The notes below the pieces were generated by a model, which did no database searches, was not told the origin of the DNA, and saw nothing but the letters and a program-made list of their open reading frames with translations. A program made the position numbers and the translations under genes. Positions 1-10,319 of a DNA stretch of 64,000 nucleotides are shown here, piece by piece. Source of the stretch: Arthonia radiata (lineage: Eukaryota; Ascomycota; Arthoniomycetes; Arthoniales; Arthoniaceae); assembly GCA_002989075.1 (NCBI GenBank), contig PSQN01000016.1:2868336-2932335 (forward strand). Reading direction: 5' to 3'. Every line of letters begins with the position of its first letter. The stretch's first letter is position 1.

Positions 1-3000
1 ATCAATGATCTTGTCAAAGTACTCGCGTCGCTGTGGCTCTCCGGGCTTTTCTATCGCGTACTGGTTCTTGGTGGAGAACCCGAATAACTCTCTTAGCATA
101 TTTTCATCGGGCTTATCACCCTCTGACTCCAATTCCATGATGCCCAGAACGAGGACAGGTTCAGTAGGCGGCAGACTTCGTAAGAGCCCCGAGAAGAGCT
201 TCGTCACTGATCGACCCACAGTCTCGTACCAAGTGCTGACATTGGGCAGATAGATCACACCGGGCTTGTGCCGTCGGACTTCGTTGAACAATTGCACAAC
301 GGCCGCCTCTGGTGTTCGAGTCGCATCGTTGTAGAGCGTCGCAAGGTCAAAAGACTGTACATGTAGCCGCTCATATTTGTGAAGGATCGCCCCACCCAGG
401 TATTGCTGTCCCATGCCCTTTGGACCCTTGATGAGTAGCCTAGGTCGGTAAACCCGCGACTTGTCGAAGTTTTGCTGCATCATCTCACGATCAAACCCGT
501 GGACGTCGTCTCGATCGTCGAATTCGGCTTCTTCTAAGGCTGTCCGCTTTGGGCGCGTGGGTAGCACATCGTCAAGAAGCTCGGAGACCTGCTCGAGTGC
601 TCTGCGCAGTAATGGCTCAACACTGCTCTCGATCGGCGCCGCACCCGTGGAGCCTGAACGCTCCGAGCTAGGGATCATCTTTTCGATGGAGATCATGAAG
701 TCTTTCGGCTGTATGCGGATCTTTGTGGGATCAATAACGAGCTTCTGATCCGACTTGTAGATCTGAGGAAAGGTGCCCTGCACAGCATTGAGGGCGGCTT
801 CTGTGCATAGAGCTCTCAAGTCAGCACCACCATAGCCCTTAGTAAGCTCAGCGAGCTGATTCTTGAATTCTGGTTCAAGCGCCGGACTCCAGCCCTTCGT
901 GTGTATGTCGAGGATCGATCGTCGACCAAGCTTGTCGGGCAGTGGGAAAAAGAACTCTCGGTCAAAGCGTCCTGGCCTTCGTAATGCTGGGTCGACGGAG
1001 TCAGGTCGATTGGTCGCGCCAATGACGATGACTTGGCCTCGGCCGTCCATGCCATCCATCAGCGCAAGCAGAGTTGCAACGATTGAAGCATGAATCTGTT
1101 CCTGCTTGCTTGATCGCACAGGTGCTAAGCCATCGATTTCGTCAAAGAAGATGATGCTTGGCTGGTTCTTCCTGGCCTCCTCAAAGAGCAACCGTAACTG
1201 CCGCTCGGCTTCACCGACCCATTTGCTGAGAGCATCGGCGCCCTTGCGCATGTAGAAGGTAACCTTTCGTCCTTGACTGCTCACACTGCTTGCAAGCGCT
1301 CGAGCAAGAAGCGTCTTACCAGTACCGGGCGGGCCATGGAACAGTACGCCTCGAGGAGGTGTCACCTTGAACTGCTGGAAAACCTCGGGATAAAGCAGAG
1401 GCAAGGCTACCATCTCCTTGAGCTGGTTGATGTGGTTGTCGAGGCCGCCAACACCCTCGAAACTGACATTCTGATCTACACCCAGTGGATCCGTGTCTGC
1501 GAGTGCCTTTTTGTCCTTGACTTTGCCAAAGTTAGCTGGCCCGGTTCCTGAGGCAGCTTGCTGTACTGGATCGACATTGTTCGTTTGTGGAAGTAAGCTG
1601 TTTGCGTGCGTCGACGTGGGTGTCATTCCGACTGCGCCACCCAGGTTAGCTCTTCCTCGTGCACCCATCTCATCATCGCTGCTATCAGAGTCAGCTCCCC
1701 CCACAGCCCCGGCCACTTCAGGCCCAGCGAACAGCGCGCCAGGCCCGCCAGCGCCGCCAAACGGACCTAGAGTTGGCAGCAGACTGCGATATGGCCCTGC
1801 AGACTTCCTTCCACGTGCTAGTGCGGGTTGGGTTGGCTCATCATCCGACGGTAGAAGGGTTTCCGGTTTGAAGATGCGGTAATCAGGCTTCTCGCCACGA
1901 GCACGTCTCCTTGGGCCCTCATCGTACATGATTTGTTGGCGCCTTCTTCGCTTGCGACTTGGTGCAAGGGCGGCAGCTTCCTCAGCAAGCTCGTCACGGT
2001 CAAGGTCGTCACTCTCTCCGGCAGAGCCATTCTGGCTTTGATCACGTCCACGTTTGCGGCCTGCAATGCGTGTCGATCTTCGCTCCCCACTGCTTCCCTC
2101 GGATTGCTGTGTAGCAGGCCGTCGGTTATTGTCAGAACCTGACATGTTGACATCTGCATCCTCCTCTTCCTCCGCTGCAGGCTCAAAGTCGCTGCCTTCT
2201 TCGTCACCGGACTTTTTCTTGGCGCCACGACTTCTAGTCTGCCGCCTAGGCGGGTCTTGCACCGTACTTCGTCTGCTTCTACTTGCCCGAATAGGCTCGT
2301 CATCATCATCATCTTCATCATCTCCTTGTGCATCAGACGGTACTGATTCCGCGATGGCTTGTTGTTCCTCATTTATGACATCAGACTGCAATATGGGGAC
2401 AGCCTCCTCAGGTTCCTCTCCTTCACTCGCATCATCGCCGCCGGCCTCATCTTCCTCTTCTCTTTCAACTACATCACCTTGACCAGCCGGTTCTTGAGAA
2501 TCCTCCTGCGAGGCTTCGATGATCGCGGCCGCAGGCATCACGCGCTTAGACGCTCGCAGGGCGCGTGCGCTTGTAGCGCTCTGTGGCTCCGGAGTTGCAG
2601 ACTTTCTGACAGGTTGGGCGTGACGGCCAGAAGTGGTCAATTGGTAGAGATCTTCAGTTTCTGAGTGCCTGCTGCTTCGCCTGGTACCACCAATCCGCCT
2701 CGGCTCCACGCTCTTGCTACCTGTGCGCTGCCGTGTGGATCTTCGTTGCGCATAAAAGTCCATATCCACTGGATCGTAGAAGACGGGTAGCTTTACGATA
2801 AGTGTCGGTCGTGGCGGCTCAGGCGTGCTCGCACGAGGGCGCTGCTGAGGTCGCACGCGGGGTGGTTTGAGCGAGGTGTCGCTCTCTATTTCTTCGACTG
2901 GATCGAACTCTTCAGGTTCTTCGTTGCTGGATTCAACGACGGCAACGGTGTTCTTCGTTGCAGCTCTTCGCGGTCGACCGGTTTCTGTTCGCTCTATGTT

Positions 3001-3237
3001 TGACTCGTCGACGGAGGAGTGGCCGCTAAAAGAAAGATCGTCGGAAGAGGCGCTTATGTCCTCGTCCACATCACTCCCTCTGTACTTGTCGCGGCGCCTT
3101 CGTTTCTGGGCACGCTGTTGACCGGATGATCGTGGGAACTTTCGTTTGGGAGGTCGTGCAGGAGTTCTGTCGTCGTAATCTATATCTTCGGGATCGGAGC
3201 GGTTGACTTCTGCTTCAACAGCTTCTCGTCGGGACAT
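1..3237 (-). CDS. YTA7: Yta7/Abo1/ATAD2-type bromodomain AAA ATPase, 3' part outside window
   Basis: Nuclear AAA ATPase of the Yta7/Abo1/ATAD2 family, which handles histones H3-H4 and marks chromatin boundaries. The frame is open from the ATG at 3237 to the left edge (1079 codons visible), so the gene is truncated by the window. The first about 540 residues are acidic and basic low-complexity sequence with many Ser, Glu, Arg and Lys runs, typical of this family. AAA domain 1 has Walker A GPPGTGKT at residues 635-642, Walker B with DEID at 699-702, and the sensor sequence GATNRPD. A second, degenerate AAA domain begins near residue 960 (GPKGMGQQ in place of a good Walker A). The bromodomain should lie beyond the edge and was not seen. 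No intron is evident. The family assignment is firm; the order of domains fits Yta7 and not other AAA proteins. Confidence 0.93.
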   Translation of the reverse strand, partial: MSRREAVEAEVNRSDPEDIDYDDRTPARPPKRKFPRSSGQQRAQKRRRRDKYRGSDVDEDISASSDDLSFSGHSSVDESNIERTETGRPRRAATKNTVAVVESSNEEPEEFDPVEEIESDTSLKPPRVRPQQRPRASTPEPPRPTLIVKLPVFYDPVDMDFYAQRRSTRQRTGSKSVEPRRIGGTRRSSRHSETEDLYQLTTSGRHAQPVRKSATPEPQSATSARALRASKRVMPAAAIIEASQEDSQEPAGQGDVVEREEEDEAGGDDASEGEEPEEAVPILQSDVINEEQQAIAESVPSDAQGDDEDDDDDEPIRASRSRRSTVQDPPRRQTRSRGAKKKSGDEEGSDFEPAAEEEEDADVNMSGSDNNRRPATQQSEGSSGERRSTRIAGRKRGRDQSQNGSAGESDDLDRDELAEEAAALAPSRKRRRRQQIMYDEGPRRRARGEKPDYRIFKPETLLPSDDEPTQPALARGRKSAGPYRSLLPTLGPFGGAGGPGALFAGPEVAGAVGGADSDSSDDEMGARGRANLGGAVGMTPTSTHANSLLPQTNNVDPVQQAASGTGPANFGKVKDKKALADTDPLGVDQNVSFEGVGGLDNHINQLKEMVALPLLYPEVFQQFKVTPPRGVLFHGPPGTGKTLLARALASSVSSQGRKVTFYMRKGADALSKWVGEAERQLRLLFEEARKNQPSIIFFDEIDGLAPVRSSKQEQIHASIVATLLALMDGMDGRGQVIVIGATNRPDSVDPALRRPGRFDREFFFPLPDKLGRRSILDIHTKGWSPALEPEFKNQLAELTKGYGGADLRALCTEAALNAVQGTFPQIYKSDQKLVIDPTKIRIQPKDFMISIEKMIPSSERSGSTGAAPIESSVEPLLRRALEQVSELLDDVLPTRPKRTALEEAEFDDRDDVHGFDREMMQQNFDKSRVYRPRLLIKGPKGMGQQYLGGAILHKYERLHVQSFDLATLYNDATRTPEAAVVQLFNEVRRHKPGVIYLPNVSTWYETVGRSVTKLFSGLLRSLPPTEPVLVLGIMELESEGDKPDENMLRELFGFSTKNQYAIEKPGEPQRREYFDKIID

Positions 3238-3840
3238 TCTCGAGCGCGAGGGGCATGGGCGAACAGGCGGTCTTGGCGGGCAATGGAAGTTGTGAATAGT
3301 TGTGCCTTGCAAATGATCGCGACCGACGCGTTTGCTGCGCTCAGCCAGCCTTCAGCCCTATGAGGCGGCGCTAGGCGGACGTGATGATCCGTGCACCTCC
3401 AGCCACCCGAATAATCACCTCCACAGACTGTCTCACTCTCCCAGTTGCACAAGCATGCAGAATGTATCAGGATGTGAGTGCAAGAAAGCGCGTCTACAGC
3501 ATCTAGAATCTAGCAAGTCTCATTAAGGATCATCAGACAAAGACAGGCGTTGCAGCAGCGCGGTCGCATTAAAGCACCACGACACGTTTGGAAGAGACAT
3601 TGACTCGGGTCATAATATTGCTCTTTCTTTTCGAGAGCGGTTTTGTCGTTGATCTGATGTACAAGGGTATATCAAAAAGCGGAACATCAGTTCCAAGTAT
3701 GAGGCCGTCGCCACTTTTGCGCAACTCCCAGACGCCCTCGCTAGCAGTGCATTGACTCGATCGTCACAAAATTCAATACGTAGACTCGTCACAAGATTCC
3801 CATGTCTTCTCACACACACAAACGCAAAACTGATAGTGCC
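3238..3840. other. intergenic, promoter of YTA7 and 3' flank of SET3
   Basis: No gene is supported. This holds the upstream region of the AAA ATPase and the downstream flank of the SET gene; the short open frames show no family signature. Confidence 0.6.
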
Positions 3841-6708
3841 TCAACCTTTACTGTCGTCCACAGGGTCGGGACTTTGCGCCTTGGTCGCGTCGCTGATGTT
3901 TGTCAAGCCCAATGAACTGCCTTGAGAGCCGGGCGTTGGCATCTTGTCCATGGACATGCTGGGCCTGTTTCGCTTGCTCATGTAGTCGCTCAAGCTCATC
4001 TTTTTCTTGACAGGGCTAGGCTTCGTAAGGCTATTGGCTTCAGGAGTTCGAGCTGACGCATTTGGGATATCCAATGGTGGTGGCGCTATCGCGTTCTGCG
4101 CAGCACTATGCGCAGAGTCTGCCGGCGGTTCAGGTGTCTTTAAAGGCGACGATACGCTAGGCGCTGTAGGCTTGACGAAATTGTTTGGCGGTAAGTCGAT
4201 CTGCATGGGAGCGACTGGCGCTGCCAGGGCGTTGGGGTCGATGGACTCTTCTGTTTTCAGCGCACCTGCTGGCCAAGGTGGCGGTGGTGGCTTTACGGGC
4301 TCCACTGGGTTGGTGTTGGCAACTGGAGCAGACGCCAGCTCTGCGGTAGGACTTTGGACGGTCTCTTCATTGGTAGCAGTCTGCAGTCCGTGTTCTGTGT
4401 CTGGCATGCTCACTTCCGTTGGCTCGGCCTGTTCGCCGTTCATTGCAGGAGGTTGTAGTGGTGGGGTGGGTGAGTCAGGTGTCTTTGCAGCCTGCTGCTC
4501 ATGTGACTCCGTTGGCGTGATGGGCGAGTGTGCGCTTGAACTATCAGTGTCCATGGCCTGACTATTTGTCGGAGAAGCCGCACGAGCATGTTGCGGCGAG
4601 CCTGTGGGCTGTTCCTCCAGTTGCACTTCGTTGCGCAGTCTGCTCTGAAATAGCGAGCGTCGCAATAGCTGTTTCGAGCGCGGCAAGACCTTCTTTGCCA
4701 TCTCCGCTACCGGTTTTGCTTGTTCGACGTCAGGCATGGTTTGAGTTGAAGCATCGACGTAGACCGGTCTGACAGGTTGCGGAGCTGATCGTTGCTGCGT
4801 CGTCCTCCCTGCGTTCGTATGGAATGGCGAGCGATTTATCGGTGACCTGGTTTGCGGAACACAAGCGGCCTTCGCCCCAGATATCGGTGTTGCAGGGTTG
4901 GAATTGGAGAAGGGAGGTTGGCCCGAAAGGCGATGGGACACGGCAGTGGGTGTGTTCGCATTTGACCCGCTGTTTCTCTTTTTCTTTTTCACGCCTGGGA
5001 CTTGACGCTCATGTTCCATCTGCTCAAACAATCTTTCTTGCTGCGCCAGCTTCTTTTTGTCGCGTTCCGACAACTCAGTGCTGTTCGAGTTGTTGTTAGA
5101 AGGTGTGCCGTCACGACTTGATTTTGTGGACTGTGTTGTAGACCGGCCGTCAGCCATGTCCATGTCGCCATCGTGGTTACCGAGAAGCACTTCCTCGCTG
5201 CTCTCACGGCTGTTGCTCCCATGTGTCGACGTCAGTGCTAATGACTTCTTGCTGCTGCGTTTTCTCTTGCTTTTGTTGTCCGAGGAAATGCCATTGGGAA
5301 GATCCTTGCAGGCCCGTCGATCGAACGTCGCCGCTAGACATGGTCCTTGTGAGGGCTGATGATTTTCACAGGCGCAACCGCCAAAGTGCGCCAGATTGTT
5401 GCCAAAGAATTCACTGCAGTAGAGGAAGTCTTCCATGGACATTGCCGGCACTGTCTTACTGAGTGCATTCTGAAGCTGTGTGTCGTATTGGGTGTCCCAT
5501 GCGATTGTAATCTCAGTACCTTGAGGTATGTCTTGACTGGCGATGAAGCAAAATCGGTATTCCCGTGCGCCAGTGATAAGAGTCGTCATCTTAAGGTTCG
5601 GACGACAGCTCCTTCGCGCATAGCGTAAGATAGTTCCCTCTTGTCGTGCGTCGATATAGATGGGGAGATGAGGGTGAAAGAAAACGAAATGATCAGGATG
5701 CCGTAACTTGTTCCATTGATTCACCGGATCGCTCTGATAGTCCTCGCGCCGTCCGATACAGCCTCTTAATTCTCCAACGAAGTTGCCATCCAGCAGATCT
5801 TGACCGACGGTAAGATAAGGCCACTGCGGGATTGCTCCATGAAATCGCACATGAGGTTCAGTATGAACGTGCTTCTGTATTGACGTTTCGAGCTCTTCTA
5901 TCGCCTGAGGAAATTGTTGAAAGACGTCACCTTGCTTATAGCCATTCGTAGCCTCCTCGAAGGCGTCTTTATCGTCCAGCCAGGTTGACAGGAGGCTAGT
6001 GACGCTAATATTGAGGTGTAAATTTGCTGTCGCGCGGTTGAAATCTGTGTTCTCCCGATGAACGCGTATGAACTCGGAAGAAAGGTAGGATTGGGGGCAT
6101 TGGTCGAGAGGTGGCTTGGGAGGATTTGCGAGTGCTAAGGCGCTTGAGGCACTCCGATGTCTGCCGTTCGTTGTGGGCCGGTTTTGTCCGTTGGCGATCG
6201 ATGCGGATGGGCGATGACTCGTCTTCGGCTTTTTCGCAGGTGGCATGCTGTCGCGGGGGCTTCCGCCAGTCGACGGACTGCCGAACTGGCCTTCCTGAAG
6301 CGCGTAGCCATTGATGTGTACCGCATTGTTGTTGAGATCGCGTGTCTTACTCTTTCGGTGATTCTTGGTATTCGCGCGCTTGCCTTTACGATCATCGCCC
6401 AGGCTGTGCGGCAATCGTAATGTCTTCTGATGATGAGCTGCTGCGTCTGCATCGACTCTTTGATGTGGTTTACAATCGATGCAGCTGTGTTCGGCGTCAG
6501 GCGCGAGCTTGGTATTGGGCGAGTAGTAGCATGCGATGTGTTGCCATGTGTTACACTGTTCACAGTACACGGTAAAGCCATCGAAGTGGTCATCGTCGAA
6601 GCCACAGATGCATTTGATGGTATATGGCTCATCCTCGCCGTTGAGACCGGGCTGTTGAAACGAACGGTGACTCGGGTGTACCTCAGCATGGGAGAAGGGC
6701 TCTCCCAT
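3841..6708 (-). CDS. SET3: PHD finger and SET domain protein, Set3 (Set3C histone deacetylase complex)
   Basis: A single exon of 955 codons starting at the ATG at 6708. A PHD finger occupies about residues 33-80, with the Cys4-His-Cys3 pattern starting CICGFDDDHFDGF and the IACYY segment. A SET domain follows at about 296-408. The SET core motif reads RRSCRPN at 365-371, where active methyltransferases have NHSCxPN; Set3/MLL5 proteins are known to be degenerate here and to lack activity. The C-terminal half is Ser/Pro/Gln-rich disorder with a basic patch (SKRKRSSKKS). In yeast Set3 uses its PHD finger to read H3K4me2 and scaffolds the Set3C deacetylase complex. Two chromatin genes, this and the Yta7 homologue, sit head to tail. 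One more codon run upstream of the chosen ATG is open but adds nothing recognisable. Confidence 0.93.
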   Translation of the reverse strand: MGEPFSHAEVHPSHRSFQQPGLNGEDEPYTIKCICGFDDDHFDGFTVYCEQCNTWQHIACYYSPNTKLAPDAEHSCIDCKPHQRVDADAAAHHQKTLRLPHSLGDDRKGKRANTKNHRKSKTRDLNNNAVHINGYALQEGQFGSPSTGGSPRDSMPPAKKPKTSHRPSASIANGQNRPTTNGRHRSASSALALANPPKPPLDQCPQSYLSSEFIRVHRENTDFNRATANLHLNISVTSLLSTWLDDKDAFEEATNGYKQGDVFQQFPQAIEELETSIQKHVHTEPHVRFHGAIPQWPYLTVGQDLLDGNFVGELRGCIGRREDYQSDPVNQWNKLRHPDHFVFFHPHLPIYIDARQEGTILRYARRSCRPNLKMTTLITGAREYRFCFIASQDIPQGTEITIAWDTQYDTQLQNALSKTVPAMSMEDFLYCSEFFGNNLAHFGGCACENHQPSQGPCLAATFDRRACKDLPNGISSDNKSKRKRSSKKSLALTSTHGSNSRESSEEVLLGNHDGDMDMADGRSTTQSTKSSRDGTPSNNNSNSTELSERDKKKLAQQERLFEQMEHERQVPGVKKKKRNSGSNANTPTAVSHRLSGQPPFSNSNPATPISGAKAACVPQTRSPINRSPFHTNAGRTTQQRSAPQPVRPVYVDASTQTMPDVEQAKPVAEMAKKVLPRSKQLLRRSLFQSRLRNEVQLEEQPTGSPQHARAASPTNSQAMDTDSSSAHSPITPTESHEQQAAKTPDSPTPPLQPPAMNGEQAEPTEVSMPDTEHGLQTATNEETVQSPTAELASAPVANTNPVEPVKPPPPPWPAGALKTEESIDPNALAAPVAPMQIDLPPNNFVKPTAPSVSSPLKTPEPPADSAHSAAQNAIAPPPLDIPNASARTPEANSLTKPSPVKKKMSLSDYMSKRNRPSMSMDKMPTPGSQGSSLGLTNISDATKAQSPDPVDDSKG

Positions 6709-9700
6709 AATCTGTTGGGTGTGATGATGGGGAAAGTAGGTTTGAGAGTTGGATAGATGTCGGGATTATTGATCGCATTATGAGCGCGCCGTGCTTGTTG
6801 TGAAGTCGGCGGCCAAAAGTGGTCTGTAGTGATTGAGAATTAGCGTCGTGGATCTGGGTCCGAAGGGCGACGCGCGTTGACGAGCAATAACGCAAAGTCG
6901 CTGGCGAGGCTGCAACGCTATCCAAGAGACAGATGTAGCGATCAGAAAGATTGCGCGCGTGGGTTGTTCACTCACCTAGCGACCACGAAACCTACTTGTC
7001 GCCAGCCACGGCGACTCGAGCATGTACGTCTCAACGAAGGGATATCAGCGCCAATTTGAGTCACTGGCGCTCCTGGAGTCGAAATCGCTGAGGATGGAGA
7101 GGAATGCCGATCCAGACTGAACGATAGCGATGCGGCGTAACGGCGGAGTGGTCGAGACGAAGAAGGCAAAGACCGCGCTCGAGAGAAGAAGAGGAGCGTC
7201 TTGTGGTCAAAGAAGGCGCGCTCGCTAACAGAATTGGTGGGTTCGAAAGATGAACAAAGAAGCGGCGTCGCAGTCGTAAAGGAAGGGCAGGAAGAAGGTG
7301 AAGGGAGGGCGTGGAGGGCTCGAAGGGCGAACTTGGGCGAGCAAGAATGAGAGGGAAAAGCGAGAGAGAGGAGACACAGCAAATCGAAGAAACGCTAAAA
7401 GCGTTAGCGCCAAGCTAATCCCGTCAGGTTTGGTCGCGGCAGCCGCATTTTGGGATAGGCATGCTTGCACAAGTCCGTGCCTGGAGCGTCAGGGCTGTAC
7501 TTCTGATACATCTCGAGCCCTGGAGAGTGAGACCTGTGTCGATTCGAGGTCAGGACATCAAACATGGACAGTCGAGTAGCTCCAGCGGGTGAGGGAAGAG
7601 ATGCAGGTGGGGACAAGTCGAGCGACAGAGACAACGTGCAAGAATTGAAGCCGTGAAGGGCGCTAGTATGATCCAACCAATCGAAGAGGCAAGAGTATGG
7701 TGGCACTAGTAATGCGTGGACATCGGCTGTTCCGCTCCTGTTTGCCCTTCTCTTCTTCAAAATCCCTTCCGCTCCCCTCCTCCACTGATAAGCGTCGCTG
7801 CTTGAGCCCACTACTCTACCTTTTCATCACCATCTCGATCCCCTGCTCCTGCCTTCACTCGAGCGCATGTACCCGATAGTACCCTCGGCTTCCGGCATCT
7901 TATCCTGCATCGTACAAGTACTCACCTAGTCCGTTCTGTCTCGGCCTTGTGATACTGCAAACACCATCGCCGCGCTCCCTGTTTTAACCACTCGCTGTCG
8001 ATTTTGTACGTGCGCAGAGACTATGCTGTCCACGTGCACATCACTGTTCTCAACAACCATCTTCGACATGGAGCATCTTCATGTCCACCACCTCATGATG
8101 TCTGGCTTTACGGGGGATGTCTACAGAATTTGCAGCACCTCGTTGCACACGTGGAACGACTACCGCACAAGATGTGTCCAGCATACCAATGTCGACGACG
8201 CTCCCGTATTCCATACTTCGTGATTTTTGCGCACGGGTCCCCAGCGATGCGCGCAGATTTTGTTGAGTATGTCATGCATACCACGTCAACCAACAATACC
8301 AAATAGGAGAACACGTCGACACTCGCAACACGTTACCGGAGATTGCGCACGACATATCCAGCATCTCACGATTACCTTAATGACCAAGAATTTTTACGCA
8401 ACAGACCACTTCGACATTTCACATACATTCAGGACGACTGGCGCAAGAGATGATAACACACAAGCTGCCGCGTACATCCACCTGTTGCTGTATCTTGTCA
8501 ATATCACGCACTAGAAAGGAATATACCTGAGCATCTCACAAGATGAAAACGTCCAACGTAGTTCTGCTGGGCACATAGTTGAGATCCATGAGCAAGGAAG
8601 AGGCAGTACTATTCTCGCAATGCAATCTCGATCCGCTCTAGTATACTTCGACATCCTGAACGTAGTATCATGCTAGTCTAGGAAATGCCGCATTAGAATT
8701 GCTTTTATATCGCTGCTCATTTCAAGCATCTCCACTCCTCAACAACCTTCCTTCTTTTCTACGTTCCAGAGTTTCTTCTGCGCTTTGACAAACAGCTTTC
8801 TCAACGATTTCTGAGCGAAAGTCCTTAGAAGCCAAGTTGGGCTGATCGAAGTCCGACTGGAATGTTGTTCCGCGCCATCAGGAGGCACGCAATTGTCAGA
8901 TGAGAGGCTAGAATTCTCGCAGAGATTAAAGGCCCTGGGTACAAAACCGATATCGAGATGTGAGACCACAAGAGCAGACAACTCGAAAGGTGCCGGAGAA
9001 TGCAGAAACAGTACATACAGGCACCTCGCGCGCACATACACACGCACACAGGAAGGGGCGCGCACACAACATATCGCTGCCCCATCCATCTTTAACCTAG
9101 GCAGATTCGTTCGGCGATGGGACATAGCAAACCGCAATAGATACATATGAATCAAGCCAAACAAAACTCACACAAACCGATCTTTCTCAGCATTTATCCC
9201 CCTATATTTATCTCCACCCACAAACCCGCACGAGACAACAGCACAATGTCCGTACCCAGGCATTGGCCCCTACATGTTCAGCACGTTCGCACTTTGGAGA
9301 ACGAGTATCTGGCTGAAGAGCATTGCGTAGCGCAAGTCTCATTGTTAGTCACAACCGGACGCGAACCTTGGAATGCAGAAAGCGTGGGCGAACTAGCCAT
9401 ATACTTGCCAGAACACGGCCGTTCGGATCCTCTCAGAAGATGAGCCGGCGACCTTTGGATACGCGTGGGGGGCTCAGTTGGGCAAGTGTCCCAAGTCTGC
9501 AGAATACGAGCTTTAGAGTGAGAAACAAATAGACCGGCGGCTCCCAGTCCCACAATAGGGGACAGACACCACAGTTAATTCCTCAGGACAGCCCATCGTC
9601 CAACCGGCATACAGAGGAAGCGCTCGTACCGACGCAGACGGAAAGGGGGATCTATCAATCACGCGGAGATCATGAATGTTGGACTTGAGTGTCTGCTCAA

Positions 9701-10026
9701 CACCCGTGCGAGGTCTGAACGCTATGGTCGCGAGCACGTTACCAGCAGCTCTCGAGGTGGGAACAAGGGGATGACCATGGGATTAGATATCTTGTGTAGA
9801 GAACGATTGAACCGCGTGAGAGAGGCCGAAATTCTTTTTTTATAAATCTCGATTTTGCCATGCTCTTCGACACAACGAGTAGCTCTTCACCAGCGTGACC
9901 AGCCAGATAGTGTGAGCCACTTTTTGACTCCCGAATTCGCTTGAAGGAGCATCATTGTTCAAGGGAATCTTGGCAATTTTACACACCAATATATAATTTT
10001 TTAAAAGAGTTCGCCACCGACTTACA
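6709..10026. other. gene-poor interval upstream of SET3 and of the tRNA gene
   Basis: About 3.3 kb with no protein gene I can support. A pyrimidine-rich plus-strand stretch at about 7735-7870 looks like a fungal 5' leader, but the short frames that follow (around 8004-8510) show no known family, no repeated domain and no convincing spliced continuation. An AT-rich patch at 9835-10015 ends in the TATA element of the tRNA gene. Confidence 0.5.
9990..9996 (+). promoter_or_regulatory. TATA element upstream of tRNA-Ser(CGA)
   Basis: TATATAA ends 31 bp before the first base of the tRNA. An upstream TATA at about -30 is a known feature of Pol III genes in some fungi, notably Schizosaccharomyces pombe. 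Its spacing here supports the 5' end chosen for the interrupted tRNA gene. Confidence 0.6.
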
Positions 10027-10305
10027 GGCATCTTGGGTGAGTCACCTTGTGCAATCTTGTCTATCGTTGAAAATGTACTGACAACTCTCAGCGGAGTGGT
10101 TATCGCGTCAGACTCGAATCATAGCGCCGGTTTCGGCGCTACTGTGACCATCTGATTCCCTAGGTATGCTCTCCCCTTCAACACCCTTCATAGTTATCAT
10201 TGCATATTCTAACAGCGTCGCAGGGAGCGTAGGTTCGAATCCTGGTATTTTCAGCCTGTACAGTCTCTATATGTTCACAAGCTAATACCAGTACAGCAGA
10301 TGTCG
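10027..10305 (+). tRNA. tRNA-Ser(CGA) interrupted by a tRNA intron and three GT-AG introns
   Basis: Exons: 10027-10036, 10092-10118, 10150-10163, 10224-10244, 10297-10305; joined they give 81 nt. The acceptor stem pairs GGCATCT (10027-10033) with AGATGTC (10298-10304), 7 of 7 with one G-U; G at 10305 is the discriminator base. The D stem is GCGG with TCGC, the D loop carries AGTGGTTA, the anticodon stem is TCAGA with TCTGA, and CGA at 10115-10117 is the anticodon. The variable arm TTCCCTAGGGAGC is of serine class II type. The T stem GTAGG with CCTGC pairs 5 of 5 with one G-U, around TTCGAAT. Segment 10119-10149 (31 nt, with a GCGCC/GGCGC hairpin) is at the canonical 37/38 site. The others are 10037-10091 (GTGAGT, CTGAC, CAG), 10164-10223 (GTATGC, TTCTAAC, CAG) and 10245-10296 (GTATTT, CTAAT, CAG). 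All three resemble spliceosomal introns of nearby genes. Whether they are spliced in vivo is inference. Confidence 0.85.
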
Positions 10306-10319
10306 AGATGACTTCTATC

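Noticed and set aside
6972-7811. Two open frames of about 135 codons on the minus strand
   Set aside because: Composition is low-complexity Ser/Leu/Pro/Arg from CT-rich DNA; no domain and no conserved start.
8004-8514. Three overlapping plus-strand frames that might form a spliced gene
   Set aside because: I could not find a set of splice sites giving a sensible protein, and the sequence has no known family.
10070-10254. A shorter tRNA fold starting at GAAAATG (10069-10075) and ending at TATTTTC
   Set aside because: The seven bases pair, but the D arm would then be ten or so bases too far away. The fold starting at 10027 pairs fully and uses normal splice signals.
10080-10304. Acceptor stem GACAACT (10080-10086) paired with AGATGTC
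   Set aside because: Only 6 of 7 pair and two extra bases are left between acceptor and D stem. The exon at 10027-10036 gives 7 of 7 and correct spacing.
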